Below are positions 32,352 to 41,931 of a stretch of DNA of 64,000 nt, one piece after another. Origin of the DNA: an uncultured Saprospiraceae bacterium (GTDB lineage: Bacteria; Bacteroidota; Bacteroidia; Chitinophagales; Saprospiraceae); NCBI GenBank assembly GCA_937980645.1, contig CALJPQ010000013.1, forward strand, positions 169,042 through 233,041, read 5' to 3'. Made by a program: the position numbers and the translations under genes. The notes under the pieces were generated by a model. It worked only from the letters and a program-made list of their open reading frames with translations. It ran no database searches and was not told the origin of the DNA. Each line of letters opens with the position of its first letter. Positions within the stretch are counted from its first letter, which is position 1.

Positions 32352-35300
32352 ATGTCGCGTTTTATGGTTCGGATACTGCTCATTTCTGTCGTTTTCTTGA
32401 CGGTACTTTTCCCGCTTCTTTCCTGCGAAAAAGCAATGGCCCAATGCCCGCAAATCGAGGCTATCATGATTGATGCCTGCGGAATGGAACAGTGGAATGA
32501 ATTTGTCATCATTCATTCGGGTGGTGGCTTCAATACATCGGAGATTGAGCTGGATTTTGACCCTAATAATAACTTTGCTGGTTCGCCAAACAACGACATC
32601 AACATCAACGCCAACCCCTGTGGCTTAACAGCGGGCAACATAGGCGCCTATACGGGATGCTCGAACCTCATTGCTGTGGGGCCAGGCGTCAATATTCCTC
32701 CCAATGCTATTGTGGTGCTGCAAACAAGTGCAGGTTCGCAGCCGAATACCTACAACTTCTCGAACCTCTGCGGTGGTGGGCAGTGTGTGTTTGTCATTTC
32801 CAGCACTTGTGTGCGCACAGCTGGCGCTTTCACCAACGGAGGTGGCAATGGGACGCGCACCACTAATTTTTCTATTGCCGGCGGTTGCAACCAGAGCATT
32901 ACGTACGACCTTCAACAGGTGCCCGTAGGCAACGGCACATACATGCTTCCCTTAGCCGGCACCTTTGGCAATGATGGTTGTGTGGCGCCGCCAGTATCGG
33001 CTCCCTTTCCGCCGCCCAACATCAACCCGATTGCCAACGTAACGGCGTGCGGCTCTTACACCTTGCCGCCCATTGCGGGCACGAACCTGACGCCCAACGC
33101 CGCTTACTACACTGGCCCGAACGGCACAGGGACGAAGTACGACCCGGGCGACGTCATCACGACGACTACAACGCTCTACGCTTTCGACAGCAATGGGCCG
33201 GGCTGCTCCGACCAGGAGCAATTTACCGTTACCATTATTCCCACTCCGACGGTCAACCAACCCAATAACCAGACGGTGTGCGGCAACCAGGCCGTAACGG
33301 TTAACTTCACGGGCAGCCCAGGGGCGACATTTCAATGGACGAACGACAATACCAATATTGGTTTAGGCGCTTCGGGCGCAGGCAATATTTCTTTTACCGC
33401 TGCCAACCCGGCCAGCCAGGAAGTGGCTACCATCACGGTAACGCCTTCGCAAGGCAGTTGCCAGGGCACGCCGGTTACCTTCACCATCACCGTTAATCCG
33501 CGCCCTGTAGTGGATAACCCGGGCAATCAGACGGCGTGCGCGGGCCAACAGGTTGCGATCAACTTCAGCAGTCCTTCAGGCAATCCGACCTACAACTGGA
33601 CCAACAACAACACGGCTATTGGCTTGGGTGCTTCGGGTTCGGGCAATATCTTGTTCACCGCATCTAACCCAGCGAATCCGACGACGGGCACGATTTCGGT
33701 AACGGCTACGGAAAATGGCTGTACGAGTGCTCCTCAAACCTTCACGATTACCATCAACCCGGCAGCTACGGTCAATCAGCCGGCTAATCAGACCGTGTGT
33801 GCGGGCCAGCAGGTGAACGTGAACTTCACCGGTAGCCCAGGCGCCACTTTTGCCTGGACGAACAACAACACCAACATTGGCTTAGGCGCTTCGGGCTCAG
33901 GTAACATCTCGTTCACGGCCGCGGGCGTCAGCAGCCAAGAAGTGGGCACCATAACGGTTACGCCCACCAGTCCGGCCGGATGTGTGGGTACGCCGGCAAC
34001 GTTCACCATTACCGTCAACCCCGGCCCAACGGTGAATAACCCCGGCGACCAATCCGTCTGTGCCAGCCAGGCCGTATCCATTGCGTTCAGTAGCCCTTCG
34101 GGTAATCCGACTTATAACTGGACGAACAACAACACAGCCATTGGGCTGGGCAACTCCGGCACGGGCAACATCAATTTCACCGCTTCTAATCCAGCCAACC
34201 CGGTTACGGGTACTATTTCGGTAACGGCTACGCTGGGTGGCTGCACAGGGCCGGCGCAGACGTTCACCATCACCGTCAACCCGGCAGCCACCATGACGGC
34301 ACCGCCCAACCAGACGGCGTGTTCGGGGCAGCAGGTAACGGTGAACTTTTCGGGCAGCCCAGGCGCTACCTTCAACTGGACGAACAACAACACCAACATT
34401 GGCCTGCCGGCTTCCGGCTCTGGCAACATAGACTTTACTGCCGCCAACGTGAGCAACACGCAGGTGGCTTCCATCACCGTTACGCCCGTCAGCCCGGCGG
34501 GCTGTAGCGGCAGCGCAGTCATTTTCCTCATCACCGTCAACCCGGGCCCAACGGTAAATGTGCCCAACAACCAGACGGTATGCGGCAACCAGGCGGTAAC
34601 GGTCAACTTCAGCGGCAGCCCCGGGGCCACTTTTCAATGGACGAACAGCAACACAGCCATTGGGCTGGGCGCTTCGGGCACGGGCAACATTTCGTTTACG
34701 GCGGCCAACCCGGCCAATGCGGAGGTGGGCACCATTACGGTAACGCCCGTTCAGGGCGGCTGCCAGGGCACGCCGGCGACGTTCACCATCACGGTGAACC
34801 CGGCACCGACGGTGAACCCGCCGGGCAACCAGACGGCATGCGCGGGCCAGCAGGTTACGGTTAATTTCAGCAGCCCTTCGGGCAATCCGACCTACAACTG
34901 GACGAACAACAACACGGCCATTGGGCTGGGCGCTTCGGGGTCGGGCAACATTTCGTTCACGGCTGCCAGCCCGGCTAACCCGACGACGGGCACTATTTCA
35001 GTAACTGCTACGGAAAACGGCTGCACAGGGCCAGCGCAGACGTTCACCATCACCATCAATCCGGCGGCGACGGTGAACCCGCCGGCCAACCAGACGGCTT
35101 GTGCGGGTCAGCAGGTTACGGTCAATTTCACGGGCAGCGCCGGAGCGACGTTTGCCTGGACGAACAACAATACCAACATTGGCTTAGGCGCTTCGGGCAC
35201 GGGCAATATCTCGTTCACAGCGGCGGGCGTCAGCAGTCAGGAGGTGGGCACCATTACCGTAACGCCGACCAGCCCGGCGGGCTGTGTGGGCAATCCGGCT

Positions 35301-38300
35301 ACGTTCACCATCACCGTCAACCCCGGGCCGACAGTGGACAACCCGGGCGACCAGACGGCTTGTGCCGGTCAGCAGGTTGCGGTCAATTTCAGCAGCCCTT
35401 CGGGCAATCCGACCTACAACTGGACGAACAGCAACACGGCCATTGGGCTGGGCGCTTCGGGTTCGGGTAATATTTCCTTCACCGCCGCTAACCCGGCCAA
35501 CCCAACTATCGGAACGATCACGGTAACGGCCTCGCAAGGCGGGTGCACTGGGGCGGCCCAGACGTTTACTATCACCATTAACCCTGCGGCGACGGTAAAC
35601 AACCCTGGCAACCAGACGGCTTGCGCAGGCCAACAGGTTACGGTCAATTTCACGGGCAGCCCAGGGGCCACTTTTGCCTGGACAAATAGCAACCCGAACA
35701 TCGGCCTGCCGGCGTCGGGTACAGGCAATATAGACTTTACGGCAGCCAACGTCAACAGCCCGGAAGTGGGTACTGTTACCGTAACACCGACCAGCCCGGC
35801 GGGGTGCGCGGGTAGCCCTGTTTCTTTCACGATCACGATTAACCCTAATCCTACCGTGAACACACCTGCCAACCAGACGGCTTGCCCGGGTCAGACCGTT
35901 ACGGTCAACTTCAGCGGCAGCCCCGGGGCCACTTTTCAATGGACGAACAGCAACACAGCCATTGGGCTGGGCGCTTCGGGCACGGGCAATATTTCGTTTA
36001 CGGCGGCCAACCCGGCCAATGCGGAGGTGGGCACCATTACGGTAACGCCCGTTCAGGGCGGCTGCCAGGGCACGCCGGCGACGTTCACCATCACGGTGAA
36101 CCCGGCACCGACGGTGAACCCGCCGGGTAACCAGACGGCGTGTGCGGGTCAGCAGGTTACGGTGAATTTCAGCAGTCCTTCGGGCAATCCGACCTATAAC
36201 TGGACGAACAACAACACGGCTATTGGTTTGGGTGCTTCGGGTTCGGGCAATATTTCGTTTACGGCGGCCAGCCCGGCCAATCCGACGACGGGCACGATCA
36301 CGGTAACGGCGGCGGAAAACGGCTGCACGGGGCCGGCGCAGACGTTCTCCATTACCATCAATCCGGCGGCGACGGTGAACCAACCTTCCAACCAGACGGC
36401 GTGTTCGGGTCAGCAGGTTGTGGTGAATTTCACGGGCAGTGCGGGAGCCACGTTTGGCTGGACAAACGACAACACCAATATTGGTTTGGGTGCTTCGGGT
36501 TCGGGCAACATCTCGTTTACGGCTGCTGGTGTCGGTAGCCCGGAGGTGGGCACCATAACGGTTACGCCGACCAGCCCGGCCGGATGTGTGGGCACGCCGG
36601 TCAGTTTCACCATTACCGTCAACCCCAACCCGACAATGGATGCTCCGGCCAACCAGGCCGCCTGTGGAGGCGATGCGGTGAGCGTGGTATTCAGCAGTCC
36701 TTCGGGCAATCCGACCTACAACTGGACGAATAACAACCCGGCTATTGGCTTGCCGGCGTCGGGCACAGGCAATATCAATTTTACTGCTGCTAACCCGGCC
36801 AGCCCCCAAACGGCAACCATCACGGTAACGCCTGTGCTCAACGGCTGCACGGGCACGGCCCAGACGTTCACCATCACCATAACACCGCGCCCAACGGTGA
36901 ACCCGGTGGCTAACCAGACGGCATGCGGTGGCCAAACGGTAACGGTCAATTTCAGCGGCACTGCCGGCGCAACCTTTGAGTGGACGAACAGTAACCCGGC
37001 CATCGGCTTGCCGGCGTCGGGCACGGGCAACATCAACTTTACCGCCGCCAACCCGACCAGCCCGGAGACAGCAACCATTACCGTAACGCCGCAACTGGGC
37101 AACTGCACGGGCAATCCCCTTTCATTTACCTTGACCATCAACCCCACGCCAGCAATAGACCCGGTGGGCAACGTGTTCGCCTGTGCGGGCGAGTTCATCA
37201 GTGTAACATTTAGCAGCCCTTCGGGCAATCCGACCTACACGTGGACGAACAGCAACCCCGCTATCGGCTTGGGTGCTGCAGGGGTGGGCAACATCAACTT
37301 TAACGCCGCCAACACGGGCAGTTCGCAAACGGGCCTTATCACGGTAACCCCTCAATTGGGCGGCTGTACGGGGGCGCCGACGACCTTTACTATATCGGTG
37401 TCGCCGGCCCCAACGATGGGCCAGCCGGCCAATGCTTCCGCCTGTGGTGGCTCTGTGGTGAACGTGGCCTTTGCCGGCACACCCGGGGCCGTGTTTGAAT
37501 GGACGAACAACAACCCCAACATTGGGCTGGCGCCTGCGGGCACGGGCAATATCCTGTTCGTTTCGGCTAACCCGGACAACGTCGAGGTGGCGACCATCAC
37601 GGTAACGCCCGTGCTCAACGGCTGCGCCGGCACTTCGCGCACCTTTACCATTACGATACGCCCGACGCCGCAGGTGGACTTTCCGGGCGACCGCGCCGTT
37701 TGCGGGGGCGACCCGGTAAGCGTGGTGTTCAGCAGCCCTTCGGGCAACCCGGCCTATGCCTGGGTGAACAACAACCCGGCTATCGGGCTGGGCGCTGCGG
37801 GCGTGGGCAACATCAATTTCACTTCAGCAGTGGTAATGACGCCGCAGATTGCCAATATCTTAGTAACGCCCTCGCTGGCGGGTTGCACGGGGCCGACGGT
37901 TTCGTTTACCATCATCGTCAGCCCGGCGCCAACGGCTAATCCGGTCAACGACGTGGAGGCTTGTGCGGGTCAGGGGCAAAATATTGCTTTGAGTGGCTCT
38001 CCAGGCGCCTCATTCATCTGGACGAACAACAATACCGCCACGGGCTTAGCAGCTTCAGGCAGTGGCAGTACCATTGTGTTTACTCCGGCCAATGTAGGTT
38101 CGCCGGAAATAAGCCTGGTAACGGTAACGCCCGTCATTGGCACGTGCAGCGGGCCACCGGTAACGTTTGAAATCGAAGTGCGCCCCACGCCGACGATGCA
38201 GCCCGTGAGCAACATCACCGTGTGCCCGGAGGAGTCGGTTGCTATTTCCTTTTCGGGAACACCGGGAGCCATTTTTAACTGGACGAATAACAATCCAGCC

Positions 38301-41300
38301 ATTGGCCTGCCAGCACAGGGCGCGGGCAATTTGAACTTCATCGCGGCCAATGTGAGCGGGACCCAAACGGCACAAATCACGGTAGCGCCCGAAGCGGGTG
38401 GCTGTGTGGGGTTGGCACAGACCTTCAGCATCACCGTACGCCCGGGCTTTACGCTGCCGCCTCTGCTCGACTTGAGCGTATGCTCAGGCGATACGGCGCT
38501 CGTTACGTTCTCAGGGCCAGGCGTTTCGGTAGAGTGGACGAACAGCAACCCCGCCATTGGATTACCTGCCTCTGGTAAGGATACCATTCAGTTTGTGGCA
38601 ACGGAAGTGAGTGCTCCGACGGAGGCACTGATTTCGGTGAAGCTCCTTTCAGGCTCATGCCCGGGCGCTTCAAGCACGTTTAAGATTGTCGTCCAACCGG
38701 TGTTGAAAGTGGACAACCCTGGCGACCGCACGGCGTGCGCGGGCGACTCGGTGCAGGTGCCGTTCTCGAACTCGAATGTGCACTGGACGAACGACAACCC
38801 CGCTATTGGGCTGCCGGCTTCTGGCACAGGAAACCTCAACTTCACCGCGGCCAACGTCAGTGGCGTGGAAACCGCCAACATCACGGTAGAGCCTGTGGCA
38901 CCGATGGGCTATGCGTATGTGCCGAATATACTCGGCTACGTATCGGTAATAGATCTGGCAGCCGATACAGTGGTAACAAACATTCCAGTAGATGCTGGAG
39001 CGTATGGCGTAGCGGTTAGCCCGGATGGTGCGCGGGTGTATGTCGGCACGGGAAATGCGAGCGCAAATGGCTCGTTGACAGCCATTGATGTCGCAACGAA
39101 TACAGTTGTAGGGAGCACGCCGCTGGCTTATCCCTATGGTGTGGCGGTATCTGCCAATAGCAGCGAAGTTTATGCGAGCACAATCGGTGCATTGCCCAGG
39201 TACTTCACTACGCTAGATGCCCAAACTCTGGCAGTTAAAAACAACCTTATTTTACCGCCACTCAACTACGAGGGCATTGCCGTCAACCTTAGCGGCACGG
39301 TTGCCTATGTCGGTGCATCATCGGGTATAAGGAGCATCAATTTGACGAATTACACGCAAAACTTCATTCCTACGCCCACGGAGGCGCAAATACACGGCAT
39401 AGACCTCGACCCGGCGGGCCGCTTCCTATTTGCGGCTTACGACGGTAAGCTTACGACGTCAGATAGTCTGTGGGTAGTTGACCTTCAAACGAACAGCACG
39501 GCAGCCTTTGCCACAGTGGGTAGCGCGCCCAATGGCGTGGCGTTCAACCCTTCAAATGGCTTAGTGTATGTGGCCAATGAGAATTCGGATAATGTGTCGG
39601 TGGTCAATCCGGCAACGGGTACGCTCGTCGCCACTGTTCCTACCGGCGTAGGGCCTATTGGCGTAAGCATAACGCCCGATGGCCAGCGGGTGTATGTGGC
39701 CTGTTTGTCGGGTGAGGTGTACGTCATTAGCACGGCCAGCAATACGGTCGCCAAAGTCATCAACGTAGGTGGTTCTGCTACGGCTTTTGGACGCTTCATT
39801 GCGCCCGCCCGCGTGTGTGTCAGGCCGCCACAAACCTTTAGTATTACCGTAACGCCAAAGCCCACGATAGCGCCAGTTAGCAATGTAACAGCTTGCAGCG
39901 ACCAACAGGTCAGCCTGGCCTTCTCGACCTCGCCAGGGGCATCGGTGCAATGGACTAACAGCAACCCAGCCATCGGGCTGCCCACTTCGGGTATAGGCAA
40001 CCTGTCCTTTACCTCAGCTTCCGTGAGCGTGCCCCAGACGGCGACCATCACTGCCACACCGGTTATCGGAAATTGCTCCGGCACGCCCATATCATTCAAT
40101 ATCACCGTAGTACCCGGTGGTGCAGACACGCTCCTGATTGATAACACGACGTGCGACCCCAGTCTGGCGGGCACGACGGTGCAGACGCTGACCAATCAGT
40201 TTGGTTGCGACTCGGTGGTGATTACGACCACGCTGCTGCTGCCTACGGATACGGTGTTGCTGAGCCGGACGACGTGCGACTCGGCGGCGGTGGGTGTTTT
40301 CACGCAAAGTTTGACCAACCAGTTTGGTTGCGATTCGGTGGTCATCACGACGGTAACATTCGACCCGGCGGGCGTGGATACGACGCTGCTTTCGGCCAGC
40401 ACGTGCGACCCCAGTTTGGCAGGCACGACGGTGCAGACGCTGACGAACCAGTTTGGTTGCGACTCGGTAGTGATTACGACCACGCTGCTGCTGCCTTCGG
40501 ACACGGTGCTGCTGAGCCGGACGACGTGCGACCCATCGGCGGTGGGTGTTTTCACGCAAAGCCTGACGAATCGCTTTGGGTGCGACTCTATCATTATCAC
40601 GACAGTGTCGTTAGACCTTGCTGGATGTGCGCCAGTGGTGTCTGTATTGGGTCAAAGTCCGCTTTGTGCAGGACAGGCGAGTGGTTCGTTTGCCCTTCAG
40701 GCGCAGAGCGGGCAGTTGCCCATGACGTTTGCCTGGGCGGGGGGCGGCAGTAGTGGTTTGGGGCAGATTACGGCGTTGGCAACGCCTGCTGTGGTGAGCA
40801 ATTTGCCGGGAGGGACGTACTTCATCACTATTACAGCCTCGAATGGCCTGACGGCGACGGCCAACGTAACACTGACGGCACCGCCGGCCCTGACCGTTTC
40901 GGCCTCAGTTACCTCCAATTTTGGCGGCTTTGGCGTGCGTTGCTCCGATAGTGCTGATGGTTCGGCTGTGGCTACGGCAGCGGGCGGCACTTCGCCTTAT
41001 GCTTATTCTTGGAGCACGGGCGGCATTTCGCCGCAGGTTACAGGGCTATCGGCGGGTACCTACACGGTACAGGTGCGCGATGCAAACGGCTGTACGGCAG
41101 CGGGTTCGGTAACGCTGGCAGCGCCCCCGCCACTGAGTTTTAGCGTTCGGACGGGTACAGTGGACTGTGGCGATACGCTAATGGATATTGCCGTACTGGC
41201 TAATGGGGGGCTTTCGCCATATTTGGTTACTCTGAACGGTAACGCAGTCATAGGCCCTGTACCCGGATTGCCCATGGGAACGTATGCGATAGGTGTCCGG

Positions 41301-41891
41301 GATGCCAACGGGTGTATGGTGGACTCGACGATAACGGTAGCCCTGCCGCCCGCACCGACAATTTCCCTGCCGCCAGATACGTCGGTGGTCATGGGCAATG
41401 CGCTGACGATTGAGGCCGTGACCAACCTGACGTCGTGGCAGCGCTTAGTGTGGGAGCCTTTGCCCGATAGCGCGTGTGCCAATTGCCTGCGGCAGACGTG
41501 GACGCCGGAGCGCACGCAACGGTTAACGGTGCGTATCACGGACGAAAACGGCTGTACGGCCACAGCCCGCATTTGGGTGCGGGTGCTACGCACGGTAGAG
41601 CTCTATGTGCCCAACGCCGTGCGCCCACAAAGCGGTGACCCGGCAAACAGCGTGTGGCGCCTGTCGGCGGGCCGTTCGGTGGTCGAATTGCGCGAAGTGC
41701 TCCTGTTCGACCGCTGGGGCGACTTGCTCTACCGCTGGACCACGCCCATACCACCCAACGAATGGCCGGGCTGGGACGGCACGGCGCGCGGGCAAAAGGT
41801 CAGCCCGGGCGTGTACGTCTATGCTTTTAAGGTGCTGCTGGCCGACGGTAGCGAGGAGGTAGTGAAGGGCGATGTTACGGTGGTAGAGTAG
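32352..41891 (+). CDS. giant secreted multidomain protein with PKD-like repeats, nested beta-propeller and T9SS type B C-terminal domain
   Basis: A 3,179-residue cell-surface or secreted protein. Residues 1-31 are a signal peptide; ~32-215 a Cys-containing N-terminal domain (IEAIMIDACGMEQWNEFVII), lamin-tail-like; ~216-299 an Ig-like unit; 300-~2590 carry 23 repeats of ~86 residues with the signature W-T-N-x-N-x-x-I-G-L and I-T-V-T-P...G-C-x-G...F-T-I-T-V; ~2184-2483 a YVTN-type beta-propeller inserted inside repeat 22; ~2591-2755 four ~42-residue repeats (LTNQFGCDSVVITT); ~2756-3000 SprB-like repeats (PYAYSWSTGG); ~3081-3179 a CHU_C type B sorting domain (LLFDRWGDLLYRW). Likely exported by the type IX system; role as adhesin, gliding protein or matrix component is inference. 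Confidence 0.92.
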   Translation: MSRFMVRILLISVVFLTVLFPLLSCEKAMAQCPQIEAIMIDACGMEQWNEFVIIHSGGGFNTSEIELDFDPNNNFAGSPNNDININANPCGLTAGNIGAYTGCSNLIAVGPGVNIPPNAIVVLQTSAGSQPNTYNFSNLCGGGQCVFVISSTCVRTAGAFTNGGGNGTRTTNFSIAGGCNQSITYDLQQVPVGNGTYMLPLAGTFGNDGCVAPPVSAPFPPPNINPIANVTACGSYTLPPIAGTNLTPNAAYYTGPNGTGTKYDPGDVITTTTTLYAFDSNGPGCSDQEQFTVTIIPTPTVNQPNNQTVCGNQAVTVNFTGSPGATFQWTNDNTNIGLGASGAGNISFTAANPASQEVATITVTPSQGSCQGTPVTFTITVNPRPVVDNPGNQTACAGQQVAINFSSPSGNPTYNWTNNNTAIGLGASGSGNILFTASNPANPTTGTISVTATENGCTSAPQTFTITINPAATVNQPANQTVCAGQQVNVNFTGSPGATFAWTNNNTNIGLGASGSGNISFTAAGVSSQEVGTITVTPTSPAGCVGTPATFTITVNPGPTVNNPGDQSVCASQAVSIAFSSPSGNPTYNWTNNNTAIGLGNSGTGNINFTASNPANPVTGTISVTATLGGCTGPAQTFTITVNPAATMTAPPNQTACSGQQVTVNFSGSPGATFNWTNNNTNIGLPASGSGNIDFTAANVSNTQVASITVTPVSPAGCSGSAVIFLITVNPGPTVNVPNNQTVCGNQAVTVNFSGSPGATFQWTNSNTAIGLGASGTGNISFTAANPANAEVGTITVTPVQGGCQGTPATFTITVNPAPTVNPPGNQTACAGQQVTVNFSSPSGNPTYNWTNNNTAIGLGASGSGNISFTAASPANPTTGTISVTATENGCTGPAQTFTITINPAATVNPPANQTACAGQQVTVNFTGSAGATFAWTNNNTNIGLGASGTGNISFTAAGVSSQEVGTITVTPTSPAGCVGNPATFTITVNPGPTVDNPGDQTACAGQQVAVNFSSPSGNPTYNWTNSNTAIGLGASGSGNISFTAANPANPTIGTITVTASQGGCTGAAQTFTITINPAATVNNPGNQTACAGQQVTVNFTGSPGATFAWTNSNPNIGLPASGTGNIDFTAANVNSPEVGTVTVTPTSPAGCAGSPVSFTITINPNPTVNTPANQTACPGQTVTVNFSGSPGATFQWTNSNTAIGLGASGTGNISFTAANPANAEVGTITVTPVQGGCQGTPATFTITVNPAPTVNPPGNQTACAGQQVTVNFSSPSGNPTYNWTNNNTAIGLGASGSGNISFTAASPANPTTGTITVTAAENGCTGPAQTFSITINPAATVNQPSNQTACSGQQVVVNFTGSAGATFGWTNDNTNIGLGASGSGNISFTAAGVGSPEVGTITVTPTSPAGCVGTPVSFTITVNPNPTMDAPANQAACGGDAVSVVFSSPSGNPTYNWTNNNPAIGLPASGTGNINFTAANPASPQTATITVTPVLNGCTGTAQTFTITITPRPTVNPVANQTACGGQTVTVNFSGTAGATFEWTNSNPAIGLPASGTGNINFTAANPTSPETATITVTPQLGNCTGNPLSFTLTINPTPAIDPVGNVFACAGEFISVTFSSPSGNPTYTWTNSNPAIGLGAAGVGNINFNAANTGSSQTGLITVTPQLGGCTGAPTTFTISVSPAPTMGQPANASACGGSVVNVAFAGTPGAVFEWTNNNPNIGLAPAGTGNILFVSANPDNVEVATITVTPVLNGCAGTSRTFTITIRPTPQVDFPGDRAVCGGDPVSVVFSSPSGNPAYAWVNNNPAIGLGAAGVGNINFTSAVVMTPQIANILVTPSLAGCTGPTVSFTIIVSPAPTANPVNDVEACAGQGQNIALSGSPGASFIWTNNNTATGLAASGSGSTIVFTPANVGSPEISLVTVTPVIGTCSGPPVTFEIEVRPTPTMQPVSNITVCPEESVAISFSGTPGAIFNWTNNNPAIGLPAQGAGNLNFIAANVSGTQTAQITVAPEAGGCVGLAQTFSITVRPGFTLPPLLDLSVCSGDTALVTFSGPGVSVEWTNSNPAIGLPASGKDTIQFVATEVSAPTEALISVKLLSGSCPGASSTFKIVVQPVLKVDNPGDRTACAGDSVQVPFSNSNVHWTNDNPAIGLPASGTGNLNFTAANVSGVETANITVEPVAPMGYAYVPNILGYVSVIDLAADTVVTNIPVDAGAYGVAVSPDGARVYVGTGNASANGSLTAIDVATNTVVGSTPLAYPYGVAVSANSSEVYASTIGALPRYFTTLDAQTLAVKNNLILPPLNYEGIAVNLSGTVAYVGASSGIRSINLTNYTQNFIPTPTEAQIHGIDLDPAGRFLFAAYDGKLTTSDSLWVVDLQTNSTAAFATVGSAPNGVAFNPSNGLVYVANENSDNVSVVNPATGTLVATVPTGVGPIGVSITPDGQRVYVACLSGEVYVISTASNTVAKVINVGGSATAFGRFIAPARVCVRPPQTFSITVTPKPTIAPVSNVTACSDQQVSLAFSTSPGASVQWTNSNPAIGLPTSGIGNLSFTSASVSVPQTATITATPVIGNCSGTPISFNITVVPGGADTLLIDNTTCDPSLAGTTVQTLTNQFGCDSVVITTTLLLPTDTVLLSRTTCDSAAVGVFTQSLTNQFGCDSVVITTVTFDPAGVDTTLLSASTCDPSLAGTTVQTLTNQFGCDSVVITTTLLLPSDTVLLSRTTCDPSAVGVFTQSLTNRFGCDSIIITTVSLDLAGCAPVVSVLGQSPLCAGQASGSFALQAQSGQLPMTFAWAGGGSSGLGQITALATPAVVSNLPGGTYFITITASNGLTATANVTLTAPPALTVSASVTSNFGGFGVRCSDSADGSAVATAAGGTSPYAYSWSTGGISPQVTGLSAGTYTVQVRDANGCTAAGSVTLAAPPPLSFSVRTGTVDCGDTLMDIAVLANGGLSPYLVTLNGNAVIGPVPGLPMGTYAIGVRDANGCMVDSTITVALPPAPTISLPPDTSVVMGNALTIEAVTNLTSWQRLVWEPLPDSACANCLRQTWTPERTQRLTVRITDENGCTATARIWVRVLRTVELYVPNAVRPQSGDPANSVWRLSAGRSVVELREVLLFDRWGDLLYRWTTPIPPNEWPGWDGTARGQKVSPGVYVYAFKVLLADGSEEVVKGDVTVVE
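33249..40120 (+). repeat. 23 tandem PKD-like coding repeats of about 258 bp
   Basis: Each unit encodes about 86 residues. Units 1-5 (33249-34550), 6-10 (34551-35852) and 11-15 (35853-37151) form a higher-order repeat with periods of 1302, 1302 and 1299 bp. Unit 22 is split by the propeller at about 38901-39800. Confidence 0.9.
40125..40617 (+). repeat. four ~42-residue coding repeats in two AB pairs
   Basis: Units A begin with TCDPSLAGTTVQTLTN and units B with TCD-S-A-V-G-V-F-T-Q-S-L-T-N; both continue FGCDSVVITT. The two AB pairs are nearly identical in DNA, pointing to a recent duplication of about 250 bp. Confidence 0.85.
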
Positions 41892-41931
41892 CCGCACTGC
41901 AGCGTTCTATTGGGTGTGCTTGCTATCCAGA

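Noticed and set aside
32352..32445. Giant protein as a lipoprotein (LLSC near residue 25)
   Set aside because: The region fits a longer type I signal peptide with cleavage after AMA, and the protein has a type IX sorting domain.
35184..37094. 636-codon open frame on the - strand inside the giant protein gene
   Set aside because: It is an Arg/Ala/Gly-rich mirror of the repetitive GC-rich coding repeats, with no domain and no start signals.
33249..40120. Tandem repeats considered as a CRISPR array
   Set aside because: Units are 258 bp, keep the reading frame throughout and vary as protein repeats; there are no short repeats with unique spacers.
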